Assembly: GCA_963782605.1 (NCBI GenBank) | Contig: CAWAKK010000001.1 | Coordinates: 62,001-126,000, forward strand | Length of the DNA: 64,000 nucleotides | Direction of reading: 5' to 3' | Source: JBDTSW01 sp963782605 | GTDB taxonomy: Bacteria; Actinomycetota; Thermoleophilia; Solirubrobacterales; 70-9 | Part shown: in pieces, positions 8,172-14,849 of the stretch | Numbering within the stretch: position 1 is the first letter of the stretch | Layout: every line of letters starts with the position of its first letter | The notes under the pieces: model-generated | The model's database searches: none | What the model was told of the DNA's origin: nothing | The model's input: the letters and a program-made list of their open reading frames with translations, nothing else | Made by a program: the position numbers and the translations under genes

Positions 8172-8456
8172 ATGCACGTACGAGTCGTCCGCTTCACCGA
8201 TGTCGACCCAGAACGGATCGAGGATCTGAAGGTTCGCCTTGACGAGCGAGATGGCCCACCGGAGGGCGTTGTCGCCCTCGGGGTTCAGTTCCTCCACGAC
8301 GCCGATCAGCGCACGGCCGTCGTGATCCAGCGCTTTGCCTCCGAGGAGGACATGCGAACGAGCGAGGAGGCGCTTGAGGCGATGGACTCCGGAGAGACCC
8401 CCGGCACGCGAGCCTCCGTCGATCGCTGCGCGGTCGCCGCGGAGATCGACGCCTAG
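8172..8456 (+). CDS. Small protein, probable dimeric alpha-beta barrel
   Basis: A 94-residue protein opening MHVRVVRFTDVDPERIEDLK and continuing with PPEGVVALGVQFLHDADQRTAVVIQRFASEEDM. The two beta-rich stretches separated by helices match the layout of antibiotic-biosynthesis-monooxygenase/Dabb-like ferredoxin folds. The family call is tentative, and no catalytic residues can be assigned. GGGGAGATGCA precedes the start. Its TAG is followed by GGTCGAAACCAG, another copy of the T-arm-like motif. Confidence 0.6.
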   Translation: MHVRVVRFTDVDPERIEDLKVRLDERDGPPEGVVALGVQFLHDADQRTAVVIQRFASEEDMRTSEEALEAMDSGETPGTRASVDRCAVAAEIDA

Positions 8457-8474
8457 GGTCGAAACCAGCGGCGA
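8457..8474 (+). repeat. tRNA T-arm-like motif after a stop codon
   Basis: GGTCGAAACCAGCGGCG directly follows the stop codon of the small ORF at 8172. It shares the core TCGAAACCAG with the tRNA-Val fragment at 3014-3023. It is shorter and more diverged than the copy after folE. Confidence 0.3.
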
Positions 8475-8509
8475 ATCCATCGGGCTGCTCACGGCAGGTT
8501 CGGGCCGAG

Positions 8510-8845
8510 ATGGCGTACGACGAGGATCTCGCGAACCGCATCCGTGAGCTGATCGCAGCCGAGGCCGACCTCGAAGAGGTGAGGATGTTCGGAGGCCTCG
8601 CGTTCCTGATCGCCGGCAACATGTCGGTTGCGGCGAGCGGTCAGGGCGGCCTCATGGTGCGCGTCGAACGGGACGACATGGAGGAGCTGCTCGCGAAGCC
8701 ACACGCGCGGCCCTTTGAGATGCGCGGGCGCGCGATGCGGGGGTGGGTGCGAGTTGACACCGAAGGAGTCCAGACCAAGCGCAAGCTCGAACCGTGGGTC
8801 AAGCGCGGGGTCGCCTACGCCCGGTCGCTACCGCCGAAGCGGTAA
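8510..8845 (+). CDS. TfoX/Sxy N-terminal-domain protein
   Basis: The 111 residues match a stand-alone TfoX N-terminal domain: RIRELIAAEADLEEVRMFGG near the start, then LAFLIAGNMSVAAS, GGLMVRVERDDMEELL and the C-terminal EPWVKRGVAYARSLPPK. In Haemophilus and E. coli, TfoX/Sxy controls competence together with CRP. In actinobacteria these single-domain proteins are common and of unknown role, so a competence function should not be assumed. There is no DNA-binding motif. It lies convergent with the stressosome operon. Confidence 0.85.
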   Translation: MAYDEDLANRIRELIAAEADLEEVRMFGGLAFLIAGNMSVAASGQGGLMVRVERDDMEELLAKPHARPFEMRGRAMRGWVRVDTEGVQTKRKLEPWVKRGVAYARSLPPKR

Positions 8846-8869
8846 CGCACAGGGCGCAAGGGAGAGATC

Positions 8870-9733
8870 TCAGGCGTTTGCGTTTCGCGCTTGGTAGAGC
8901 TGTGCTCTCTCGAGGGCCGCGGACGCCATCTGGGCGAGAAAGACGACGGTGGCCTCGTCATCGCGGGTAAAGGCCGCCCCCCCTTGTTTGTTGAAGAGCT
9001 GGATGGCACCAAGCTCGCCGCCGTCGAGGGCCGTCAGCGAGGCGGCCAGCCATCCCCTGAGCTGAGTATCGGCAGCCGAAGTCCTAAATGCGGGCACCTG
9101 GGCGAGCTGCTCGCCATCGATCCTCACTGAACCGCCACGCAAGCGAATGAGTCGATAGATCGCTGATAGGTCAAGCCACCGCACGAGCGCACTCCACCGC
9201 GTGCCCATCCCCTTACAGGAGGCCCCTTGAGCGCTCCGAGGCTGGCCTTCGGCCGCGACTGACGCGACACAGCACTCGGCCCCGACGAGCTCGCGTGTCT
9301 GTTCGGCCACCAGCCGCAGCATCTCTTCGAGCGAGCCGGAGGCGTCGAGAGCTAGCGAGACGTCGGCGAGGAAGCCCGACAGCTGACGCACCATCTCGGC
9401 TCGCCGTCGCTCGAGCCAAGCGGCCTCGCGGGTCTCGCCCAACCCCCGCTGGACCATCTCGAATGCGGAGAGGCTCTCTAAAAGGAAGTCACCGGCCGCG
9501 CGCGTCGCCTGATTTGTCTCGGCCGAGCCTGACGCCTCGCCCAGCGTCAGCAGCAGGGCCTCTTGGTGGGCGACCACCAGGTCGAGGACGCTCAGCTGTC
9601 GGCTCAACGCCTCACGTCCGAGCTCGTACGCGGCCCGAAGCGAGCGCTCGCTTGGGTCACCGAGGTAGCCCTGAAGAGCGGACCTGTAGAGGGCCCGAAA
9701 AGACCCGCTCTCAGGCCCCTCACGCGCCCTCAC
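8870..9733 (-). CDS. RsbU-N-like plus GAF-domain protein without a phosphatase domain
   Basis: Residues about 10-95 match the RsbU N-terminal, RsbT-binding helical domain (FRALYRSALQGYL, AYELGREALSRQLSVLDLVVAHQEAL). Residues about 120-280 form a GAF-type sensor (LEEMLRLVAEQTRELVGAECC, GELGAIQLFNKQGGAAFTRDD, ATVVFLAQMASAALERA). RsbU proteins normally end in a PP2C/SpoIIE phosphatase, but here the protein stops after the GAF domain at 287 residues. The GTG start overlaps the rsbX stop (GTGA), so it is the last gene of the stressosome operon. It may be a decoy or adaptor that senses a ligand and competes for RsbT, which is inference. Confidence 0.8.
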   Translation of the reverse strand: MRAREGPESGSFRALYRSALQGYLGDPSERSLRAAYELGREALSRQLSVLDLVVAHQEALLLTLGEASGSAETNQATRAAGDFLLESLSAFEMVQRGLGETREAAWLERRRAEMVRQLSGFLADVSLALDASGSLEEMLRLVAEQTRELVGAECCVASVAAEGQPRSAQGASCKGMGTRWSALVRWLDLSAIYRLIRLRGGSVRIDGEQLAQVPAFRTSAADTQLRGWLAASLTALDGGELGAIQLFNKQGGAAFTRDDEATVVFLAQMASAALERAQLYQARNANA

Positions 9734-10386
9734 GACCGCATCCCGAGGTAGCGCACTGCCACCACCAGAGCATCGTCGGTGGGCTTCCCATGAGTCGCGA
9801 GGATCCGGTCGCTGATCGCCTGAGATGAACCTGAGATGTCGGTTGCTTCGGCGAATGACACCTCGATCCCATCGGTGGCCAGGACGAGGATGTCGCCGGG
9901 TCGAACCGGGAGCGTCGCGGGTGTGAGACGGGGCAGCTCGTGGCCGGGCACACCGTTTCTCAGCGCGAGGGAGCCCTTCGGCCTCGTCTCCGCCGGGTCA
10001 CCGCTCAGCAGGCGCCCCTGCACGCTGCCGATGCCGAGCCATGTCACCGTGCTCTTGGGGGTCGAGACGAACGCGAGGCTGACCGCCGCTCCGCGCGTGC
10101 CCCGCAGTGCGCCATGGCAGCGCTCCGCCAGCCGGACGAGATCTTGGCTTGGCCGTTCACACACGATCTCGCCGGCTTTCCGCGCGGCGTGAGCGGCTTC
10201 GCGCCCGTGCCCCAGGCCGTCAATTGCCGCAATCAGCGCACCCTCAGGGAGAAGCCGGATGACCGCGAGGTCGCCGCTCGTAGCCTCGCCGCGCCGAGAC
10301 CTGGTCGCGAACCCCCACTCGACCGGATCCCGCACCGCCGCCTCAGGCACGGGAGCGGCGCTCCTCTCGCAAACGCGAGAGTTCAT
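9730..10386 (-). CDS. rsbX: RsbX-like PP2C/SpoIIE serine phosphatase
   Basis: A single PP2C-like SpoIIE domain of 218 residues or less. The metal-binding aspartates appear in TSGDLAVI, AAIDGLGHG and VLATDGIE, and a terminal DDALVVAVRYL strand closes the fold. In Bacillus, RsbX dephosphorylates RsbR and RsbS to reset the stressosome. The frame can start at the ATG at 10386, inside the rsbT end. A GTG at 10350 sits behind GAGAGGAG and would leave only an 8-base overlap, so it may be the real start. It lies between rsbT and the RsbU-like gene, in the usual stressosome order. Confidence 0.85.
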   Translation of the reverse strand: MNSRVCERSAAPVPEAAVRDPVEWGFATRSRRGEATSGDLAVIRLLPEGALIAAIDGLGHGREAAHAARKAGEIVCERPSQDLVRLAERCHGALRGTRGAAVSLAFVSTPKSTVTWLGIGSVQGRLLSGDPAETRPKGSLALRNGVPGHELPRLTPATLPVRPGDILVLATDGIEVSFAEATDISGSSQAISDRILATHGKPTDDALVVAVRYLGMRS

Positions 10387-10789
10387 CCCGAAATCTCCAC
10401 TTCTCCATCGTCACGGTCGTGCCGCTTTCAGCATCCGACGAGATGTGGAACTCATCCATCAGACGTCGTGCGCCGGGCAGCCCAAGGCCGAGGCCGGCCC
10501 TGCCGCTGTACTCATCGTGTAGCGCCGCCTCGACGTCACCGATGCCCGGCCCTTGGTCGCGAGCGATGACGACGAGGCCGAACCGGTGAGGCTCCTCGAC
10601 CGGCTTGAGAATGATCTCGCCGGTGCCGACGTGCACGACGATGTTCCGTGCGACCTCCGAGATCGCGGTTGCGATCAAGGTGGGGTCGGGTCGTGGAAAG
10701 CCGAGCCGGTCGGCCATCGCCCGCCCTTCTGCGCGCGCGGCCACCAGATCTTCGTCCGCCTCGATGGGCACGCGAACCTCATCGGCCAT
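10343..10789 (-). CDS. rsbT: RsbT-like serine kinase/switch protein
   Basis: An HATPase-type kinase domain of 148 residues. The N box is AISEVARNIVVH, the G1 box is VVIARDQGPGIGD, and the G2 region is GRAGLGLGLPGARRLMDEF, followed by SESGTTV-like SDAESGTTVTMEKW. RsbT phosphorylates RsbS and RsbR inside the stressosome, then leaves it to activate an RsbU-type partner. Its ATG overlaps the end of rsbS by 11 bases, indicating translational coupling. All nucleotide-binding boxes look intact, so activity is expected. Confidence 0.9.
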   Translation of the reverse strand: MADEVRVPIEADEDLVAARAEGRAMADRLGFPRPDPTLIATAISEVARNIVVHVGTGEIILKPVEEPHRFGLVVIARDQGPGIGDVEAALHDEYSGRAGLGLGLPGARRLMDEFHISSDAESGTTVTMEKWRFRDELSRLREERRSRA

Positions 10790-11153
10790 CCACAGCTTCT
10801 CCCTCGGTCAGGCGATCGAGCAGCACCTTCGCGGCGTCTAGATCGAGTGCCACTCGAAGCGGCTCAAGGTTCAGCCGAAACTGCACCATTGCGATGGCCA
10901 CATCGGGTCGGATGCCGACGATCACAGTCTCGGCGCCCCGCAACTTGGCGGTGATGACGATCGAGCGAAGCGATCGAGCCACGAAGGAGTCGATCACGTC
11001 GAGGGCGGACACGTCGATGACGATCCCGCGCGCACGACACTCTCCAACCAGCTCGGAGAGGTCGCGTCGGAGCGTCAGGACCTGGCTGTCGGACAGGTCC
11101 GACTGAATCGAGGCGATGAGATAATCGCCCTGCCTGAGGATCGCTACCGACAT
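10779..11153 (-). CDS. rsbS: RsbS-like STAS-domain antagonist
   Basis: A stand-alone STAS domain of 124 residues: ILRQGDYLIASIQSDLSDSQ, then GIVIDVSALDVIDSFVARSL with the phosphorylatable serine in the IDSF loop, and ETVIVGIRPDVAIAMVQF. The S of VIDS corresponds to Ser59 of Bacillus RsbS by position in the motif. It would form the stressosome core with RsbR and hold RsbT. It lies 13 bases downstream of rsbR. Confidence 0.9.
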   Translation of the reverse strand: MSVAILRQGDYLIASIQSDLSDSQVLTLRRDLSELVGECRARGIVIDVSALDVIDSFVARSLRSIVITAKLRGAETVIVGIRPDVAIAMVQFRLNLEPLRVALDLDAAKVLLDRLTEGEAVDGR

Positions 11154-11166
11154 CCGGCAGCTATCA

Positions 11167-12177
11167 CTAGCCCTCGATGTCGGCGGACGGGTCGCTCATC
11201 TCCGTGCCTCGATAGCCGGCGATGCGCTCAGCCTCCTCAAGCCCCCCCTGCAGATCGCCAACCGTCTTCATCATGCTGAGGTCGACCTCGAGGTCGACGA
11301 TCGTCTGAGAGATCTCTGACGAGAGCCCGGTGAGGATCACGCTCGCGCCCATGAGGCGCGAGGCCTCGACGGTCTGGACGAGGTGGTTGGCAACCGTTCG
11401 GTCGATTGTCGCCACCCCCGTGATGTCGATAACCACGACCTGGGCGCGATTCTCCTGAATCGACGCCAGCAGCTGCTCGGTGAGCTGGCGGGCGCGGGAG
11501 GAGTCGAGGACGCCGATGATCGGCAGGATGAGAAGGCGTTCGCGCAGCTGCAGGACGGGAGTGGACAGCTCCCGCAGTGACTCCTGCTGGTCTTGGATGA
11601 CCCGTTCGCGCTCCTCAACAAAGCTCACGCCAACGGTCACCGCGATCCGGTTCGCGGCCGGCTCGTACGCGTCCAGAATACGATTTAGGAGTTCGAGATC
11701 GTCCTGATACTTCGCGAACAGCGAGCGCGCCAGGACGTCGCGCAGCAGGAGCACGATCCCGAGCACCTCGTGCGTTTCGACGCCGCGGGGGATGATTCTC
11801 TCCGAGAGCTCGCGGGCGTAGGTCTGGAGGTATTCGATGCTGCCGGTTTCGAGGGCGTCCACGTAGTTGTCGTAGACCTCGGTCGCCTCGGAGAAGATCT
11901 CCTCATCGGACATCACATCGAGGAGCTCGGCCTGGCTGATGCGCCTGGCCCACTCCTCGCGAAGCTCCGTGCGGTTGTCGCGGAGGTACGCGACCAGCTC
12001 CTCCAAGCGAGCGCTCTCGTCCTCGGACCGTGGCGGGGGGGCGTCGTACGCTGGCCGATCCGATTCCTCATGGCGGTCCGTCTGCGCGGGCTCCTGGTCC
12101 ATCTCGTTCTCCTCGTGTCTGGGGTTGGCCGTTTCGTGCCGCGGGGGCGTCCTGGCGACGGCCTCATGCTCGCTCAT
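11167..12177 (-). CDS. rsbR: RsbR-type stressosome co-antagonist
   Basis: After an acidic disordered leader, residues about 55-190 form a helical RsbRD-type N-domain (LVAYLRDNRTELREEWARRI, MSDEEIFSEATEVYDNYV). Residues about 205-320 form a STAS domain (LLILPIIGVLDSSRARQLTE, VVVIDITGVATIDRTVA, VILTGLSSEISQTIVDL). Threonines in DITG and in SQT match RsbT phosphorylation sites of Bacillus RsbR. No haem or flavin site is evident, so the sensed signal is unknown. The ATG at 12177 overlaps the tetR stop (ATGA). An internal ATG at 12102 has a better ribosome site, GAGGAG with 6-base spacing, and may be the main start. Confidence 0.9.
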   Translation of the reverse strand: MSEHEAVARTPPRHETANPRHEENEMDQEPAQTDRHEESDRPAYDAPPPRSEDESARLEELVAYLRDNRTELREEWARRISQAELLDVMSDEEIFSEATEVYDNYVDALETGSIEYLQTYARELSERIIPRGVETHEVLGIVLLLRDVLARSLFAKYQDDLELLNRILDAYEPAANRIAVTVGVSFVEERERVIQDQQESLRELSTPVLQLRERLLILPIIGVLDSSRARQLTEQLLASIQENRAQVVVIDITGVATIDRTVANHLVQTVEASRLMGASVILTGLSSEISQTIVDLEVDLSMMKTVGDLQGGLEEAERIAGYRGTEMSDPSADIEG

Positions 12178-12749
12178 GTGCGTCGCGGACCGCGCGCGCG
12201 GGCTCCGTCGAGGTAGAGACCGCTGATCGTGGCGATTGTGTCCTCCCTGCCGAGGGGCGGCGTGGATGAGAGGACGCCGACGATCAACCCGATCAAGGAC
12301 TCGGTCAGGCGAGCGCTGGCGATGTCGTCCCGAAAGTCTCCACTGACCTGACCGCGCTCGAGAAGATCTTGCAGCGGCTGCGTCAACGCGCGCTCGAAGC
12401 GCTCGGGGTGGGACTGGGCTCGCTGGCGCACCAGGAGGATGAGGGAGTCCCCGAGCTCGACGAGCGCCCGCACTGCGCGCGCAATCCCTTCCTCTGGGGC
12501 CACCTCGGCGAGCCTGGCCGCCCCCAGGCGTGCGTCCACGTCGCTGATCGCCACCTGTGCGAGCTCGTCGAAGAGAGCCTGCCGGTTCGGGAAGTAGCGG
12601 TAGACCGTGGCTCGAGCGACTCCGGCTGCTACGGCCACGTCGTTCATGCTCGCCGGTTCCCCCTGGTCCGCGAACACCACTGCCGCGCCATCCAGGATCG
12701 CCGCTACGACGCGCTGCTGGAGTGCTTGTCGGGGCGCAGGATCGGACAT
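12174..12749 (-). CDS. TetR-family transcriptional regulator
   Basis: The N-terminal helix-turn-helix is clear in residues about 15-60: VVAAILDGAAVVFADQG, SMNDVAVAAGVARATVYRYF and PNRQALFDELAQ. The C-terminal ligand domain (residues 75-190) is typical in size but carries no recognisable ligand signature. It is the first gene of the stressosome operon and overlaps rsbR. It probably controls its own promoter and that of the divergent coiled-coil gene. A palindrome GACTAGTC in the intergenic region near 12760 is a possible operator. Confidence 0.88.
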   Translation of the reverse strand: MSDPAPRQALQQRVVAAILDGAAVVFADQGEPASMNDVAVAAGVARATVYRYFPNRQALFDELAQVAISDVDARLGAARLAEVAPEEGIARAVRALVELGDSLILLVRQRAQSHPERFERALTQPLQDLLERGQVSGDFRDDIASARLTESLIGLIVGVLSSTPPLGREDTIATISGLYLDGARARGPRRT

Positions 12750-12815
12750 GATCGTCTTTCGACTAGTCTACGCAGTCGCTTGGCGAGATGTCACGGTTGC
12801 GTAACGGGATGCTAT

Positions 12816-12844
12816 TGTCTTATTTCAAGTCGTTACTGTCTTAT
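12816..12844. promoter_or_regulatory. Direct repeat TGTCTTAT, 21-bp period, upstream of the coiled-coil gene
   Basis: TGTCTTATTTC at 12816-12826 and TGTCTTATGTC at 12837-12847 recur exactly 21 bases apart, two helical turns, ending about 20 bases before the start codon. The stretch is A/T-rich compared with its surroundings. This fits a protein bound on one face of the DNA, or a duplicated promoter element. I cannot decide which. Confidence 0.4.
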
Positions 12845-12865
12845 GTCTGGAAAGGTTTGAGAAGA

Positions 12866-13768
12866 ATGTCATTGTCCGAGCGAGCGCGCGCGAGTCTGCA
12901 AGAGATGCCGTCCAATGCTGCTTGGCTGGTGAACCGAGCGCTGGAGCCAGCCGAGGGCGCGGGAACCAAGACGGAGTCCGCGACCGCGCGTGCCCGCGAC
13001 CGAGGTCGCAAGATCCGCGCAGCCCTAATGGACGTGGCCCCCGTCGGCGACTCCGTCGAGGTCCGGATGCAGCGGGCGCGCGATGCTGCGGAGCAGGCCC
13101 GCGAGGCTGAGGAGAAGGCCGTGGAGGCCGGCGAGGAGGCGCAGGACCGGTCCGACCACGCTCAAGAGGTGAGTGAGCGGGGTGACGCTCGCATCGCTGA
13201 CGTGGACAAGCAGACGACCCGCTGGGTCAAAGAGCGAGTCGCCGATGCTCAAAAGGCCGCCGATGAGGCGGTAGAACGCGAACGCCAAGACGCCGAGGCA
13301 GACGCCGACGAGCAGCAGGAGCAGGTTCGGTCCGAGGTCGATGAGGAGATCGAAGCAGCCGAGAATGAAGCAACGGCAGCCCAACAGAATGCCGAGGAGC
13401 TCGTCGAGGACGCGACGGAGAAGCTCGATGAGGCAAGACAGCTGGCCGAGGAGGCCGCGGACGCTGCTCGCGCCGCGGCTGAGGAGGCCAGCCGCCAAGC
13501 ACAGCAGCTCGCCGATGAGGCCGAGGAACAGGCCAGCCACGCCGAGGCGCGGGTCGCCGAGGCCAAGCAGATTCGCAAGCACTCTCAGGCGATCGCAAAG
13601 GACGGGGCTAGCAAGCTCAAGGGAGCCACGACGAACGGCGGACTGAAGTCCTATAACAAGCCAGAGCTGATCAAGCTCGCGGCCGGCATCGGCATTGAGG
13701 GGCGCGCGACGATGACCAAACGCGAACTCGTCGATGCGATCGCGAAGTCGTCGCCGGCCGCCAAGTAA
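12866..13768 (+). CDS. Long coiled-coil protein with a C-terminal Rho-N/SAP-like domain
   Basis: Of 300 residues, about 70-245 are one Ala/Glu/Gln-rich heptad pattern (QRARDAAEQAREAEEKAVE, EEAADAARAAAEEASRQAQQ) with few hydrophobic breaks, predicting a long coiled coil. The tail, SYNKPELIKLAAGIGIEGRATMTK then RELVDAIAKS, matches the helix-loop-helix of Rho-N/SAP-like nucleic-acid-binding domains. There is no signal peptide or membrane segment. The ATG at 12866 is preferred over the frame opening at 12788, because the extra 26 residues are promoter-like DNA. The function is unknown. A DNA- or RNA-associated structural or stress protein is an inference from the tail and from its divergence from the stressosome operon. 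Confidence 0.75.
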   Translation: MSLSERARASLQEMPSNAAWLVNRALEPAEGAGTKTESATARARDRGRKIRAALMDVAPVGDSVEVRMQRARDAAEQAREAEEKAVEAGEEAQDRSDHAQEVSERGDARIADVDKQTTRWVKERVADAQKAADEAVERERQDAEADADEQQEQVRSEVDEEIEAAENEATAAQQNAEELVEDATEKLDEARQLAEEAADAARAAAEEASRQAQQLADEAEEQASHAEARVAEAKQIRKHSQAIAKDGASKLKGATTNGGLKSYNKPELIKLAAGIGIEGRATMTKRELVDAIAKSSPAAK

Positions 13769-13783
13769 ATGGAGGTACGGCAC

Positions 13784-14026
13784 ATGGGACCCTTCACCAA
13801 GAAGAGCAAGGCGCGACAGCTTCTCGACAAGGTCAGCAGCCCGCGTGACCTGTCAAGCGGGCTCAGGTCCGGCCTGCCCAGCGAGATCAAACCCGGGCTC
13901 CCGGCCTCAGGCGCGGGCAAGGCACTGACGGCCGGAGTGATAGCCGTCGGCGGCCTGGCCGGCCTCACCGCAGCCAGCGCCGGCATCTCCTCGCTCAGGC
14001 GCCGCGAGGAGGCTGGAGGCGATTAG
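13784..14026 (+). CDS. Small basic protein with one hydrophobic helix
   Basis: An 80-residue protein starting MGPFTKKSKARQLLDKV. The ATG at 13784 is chosen because GGAGG lies at 13770, 9 bases upstream; the ATG at 13769 would overlap its own ribosome site. It has a basic N-terminus, a Gly/Pro-rich centre and one hydrophobic segment (ALTAGVIAVGGLAGLTAASAG), followed by SLRRREE. That suggests a small single-pass membrane protein. It follows the coiled-coil gene by 15 bases and is almost certainly co-transcribed with it. No family recognised. Confidence 0.6.
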   Translation: MGPFTKKSKARQLLDKVSSPRDLSSGLRSGLPSEIKPGLPASGAGKALTAGVIAVGGLAGLTAASAGISSLRRREEAGGD

Positions 14027-14073
14027 TGAAGGCGGAGCGGATGGCGGTCCTCGCGGAGGGCAAGTGGTGGGCG

Positions 14074-14090
14074 GGTTCGAAACCGGCCAC
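14074..14090 (+). repeat. tRNA T-arm-like motif between convergent genes
   Basis: GTTCGAAACCGGCCACC lies 48 bases after the stop of the small basic protein. It shares GTTCGAAACC with the tRNA-Val fragment at 3012-3021. It is the only distinct element in this 66-base convergent intergenic region. Confidence 0.3.
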
Positions 14091-14092
14091 CG

Positions 14093-14839
14093 TCAGGGAG
14101 TGAGGCCGGCGACCAGGCTCGCGATGCCAGTCCCGGCGATCAACGCGAACCCGATCCGCCGAAACCACTCGGCGTCGAGGCGGACGAAGACCGCCCGGCC
14201 GAGGATCTGACCCGCCAGGGTCACGGCCAGGAGAAGCGCCGTGGTCCCTCCATCGAGCTCGAGGCGCGCTCCGTTCGGAACGAGCAGCGCAACCACGGCG
14301 AGGGCATCAAGCGCGAGGAAGGCGGCGGCGAGCGAATCGCGCATCTCCGTCGGGGAAGCGCCGATCCGCGAGAGCCAGAGGACGAGCGGCGGCCCGCTCG
14401 TGCCGGTTGAAGTCGTAAGCAGCCCCGCGGCAAGGCCAGTGCCGGCCCGTCCGAGCGTTGGCGCCCCGTCGGCCGCTGGCCGACCCACCGCGCGCGGCGG
14501 CTGGCCGACCCCGCCCAGGACGGCTGCGAGAACCACCACCCCCACCCCGATCTGAAGCGCCTCAAGCGAAGCGATCGCGAGCAGGATCACGCCTGCGCCA
14601 AGGCCGGGAACCGCCCAGGCCATGAGCATCGAAACCTCGTGGCCCAGGATCGACGGATCCCGGCCCTCCGCCAGCAGAATCAGCACTGCGAGAAAGGCGC
14701 TGAGCACGATCAGGGAGCTCACAGCTTCGTCGGGCCCCAGCACCGCGATGGCGACCGGCGCGAGGACGAGCGCGAAACCGAACCCCGCGGCGGACTGCAG
14801 GATGGCGCCGATCAGGGTCGCGAGAGCGAGAACGAGCAT
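14093..14839 (-). CDS. TauE/SafE-family sulfite exporter-like membrane protein
   Basis: A 248-residue protein with about eight hydrophobic helices. The family's repeat signature appears as GAILQSAAGFGFALVLAP near the N-terminus and GLLTTSTGTSGPPLVLW in the middle, the G-x-x-S-G-x-x-G-P-like half-repeats of TauE/SafE. These proteins are thought to export sulfite, sulfoacetate or related organic anions, and the substrate here is unknown. The ATG at 14839 lies 10 bases after the decarboxylase stop on the same strand, so the two are probably co-transcribed. The longer upstream frame is out-of-frame shadow of the decarboxylase gene. Confidence 0.85.
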   Translation of the reverse strand: MLVLALATLIGAILQSAAGFGFALVLAPVAIAVLGPDEAVSSLIVLSAFLAVLILLAEGRDPSILGHEVSMLMAWAVPGLGAGVILLAIASLEALQIGVGVVVLAAVLGGVGQPPRAVGRPAADGAPTLGRAGTGLAAGLLTTSTGTSGPPLVLWLSRIGASPTEMRDSLAAAFLALDALAVVALLVPNGARLELDGGTTALLLAVTLAGQILGRAVFVRLDAEWFRRIGFALIAGTGIASLVAGLTP

Positions 14840-14849
14840 TCGATCGCTC

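Noticed and set aside
8510..8845. Evidence for natural competence from TfoX
   Set aside because: Stand-alone TfoX-N proteins are common in actinobacteria and no com genes are in the window.
12788..12865. Upstream extension of the coiled-coil protein from 12788
   Set aside because: The 26 extra residues are encoded by A/T-rich promoter-like DNA with direct repeats; the ATG at 12866 fits better.
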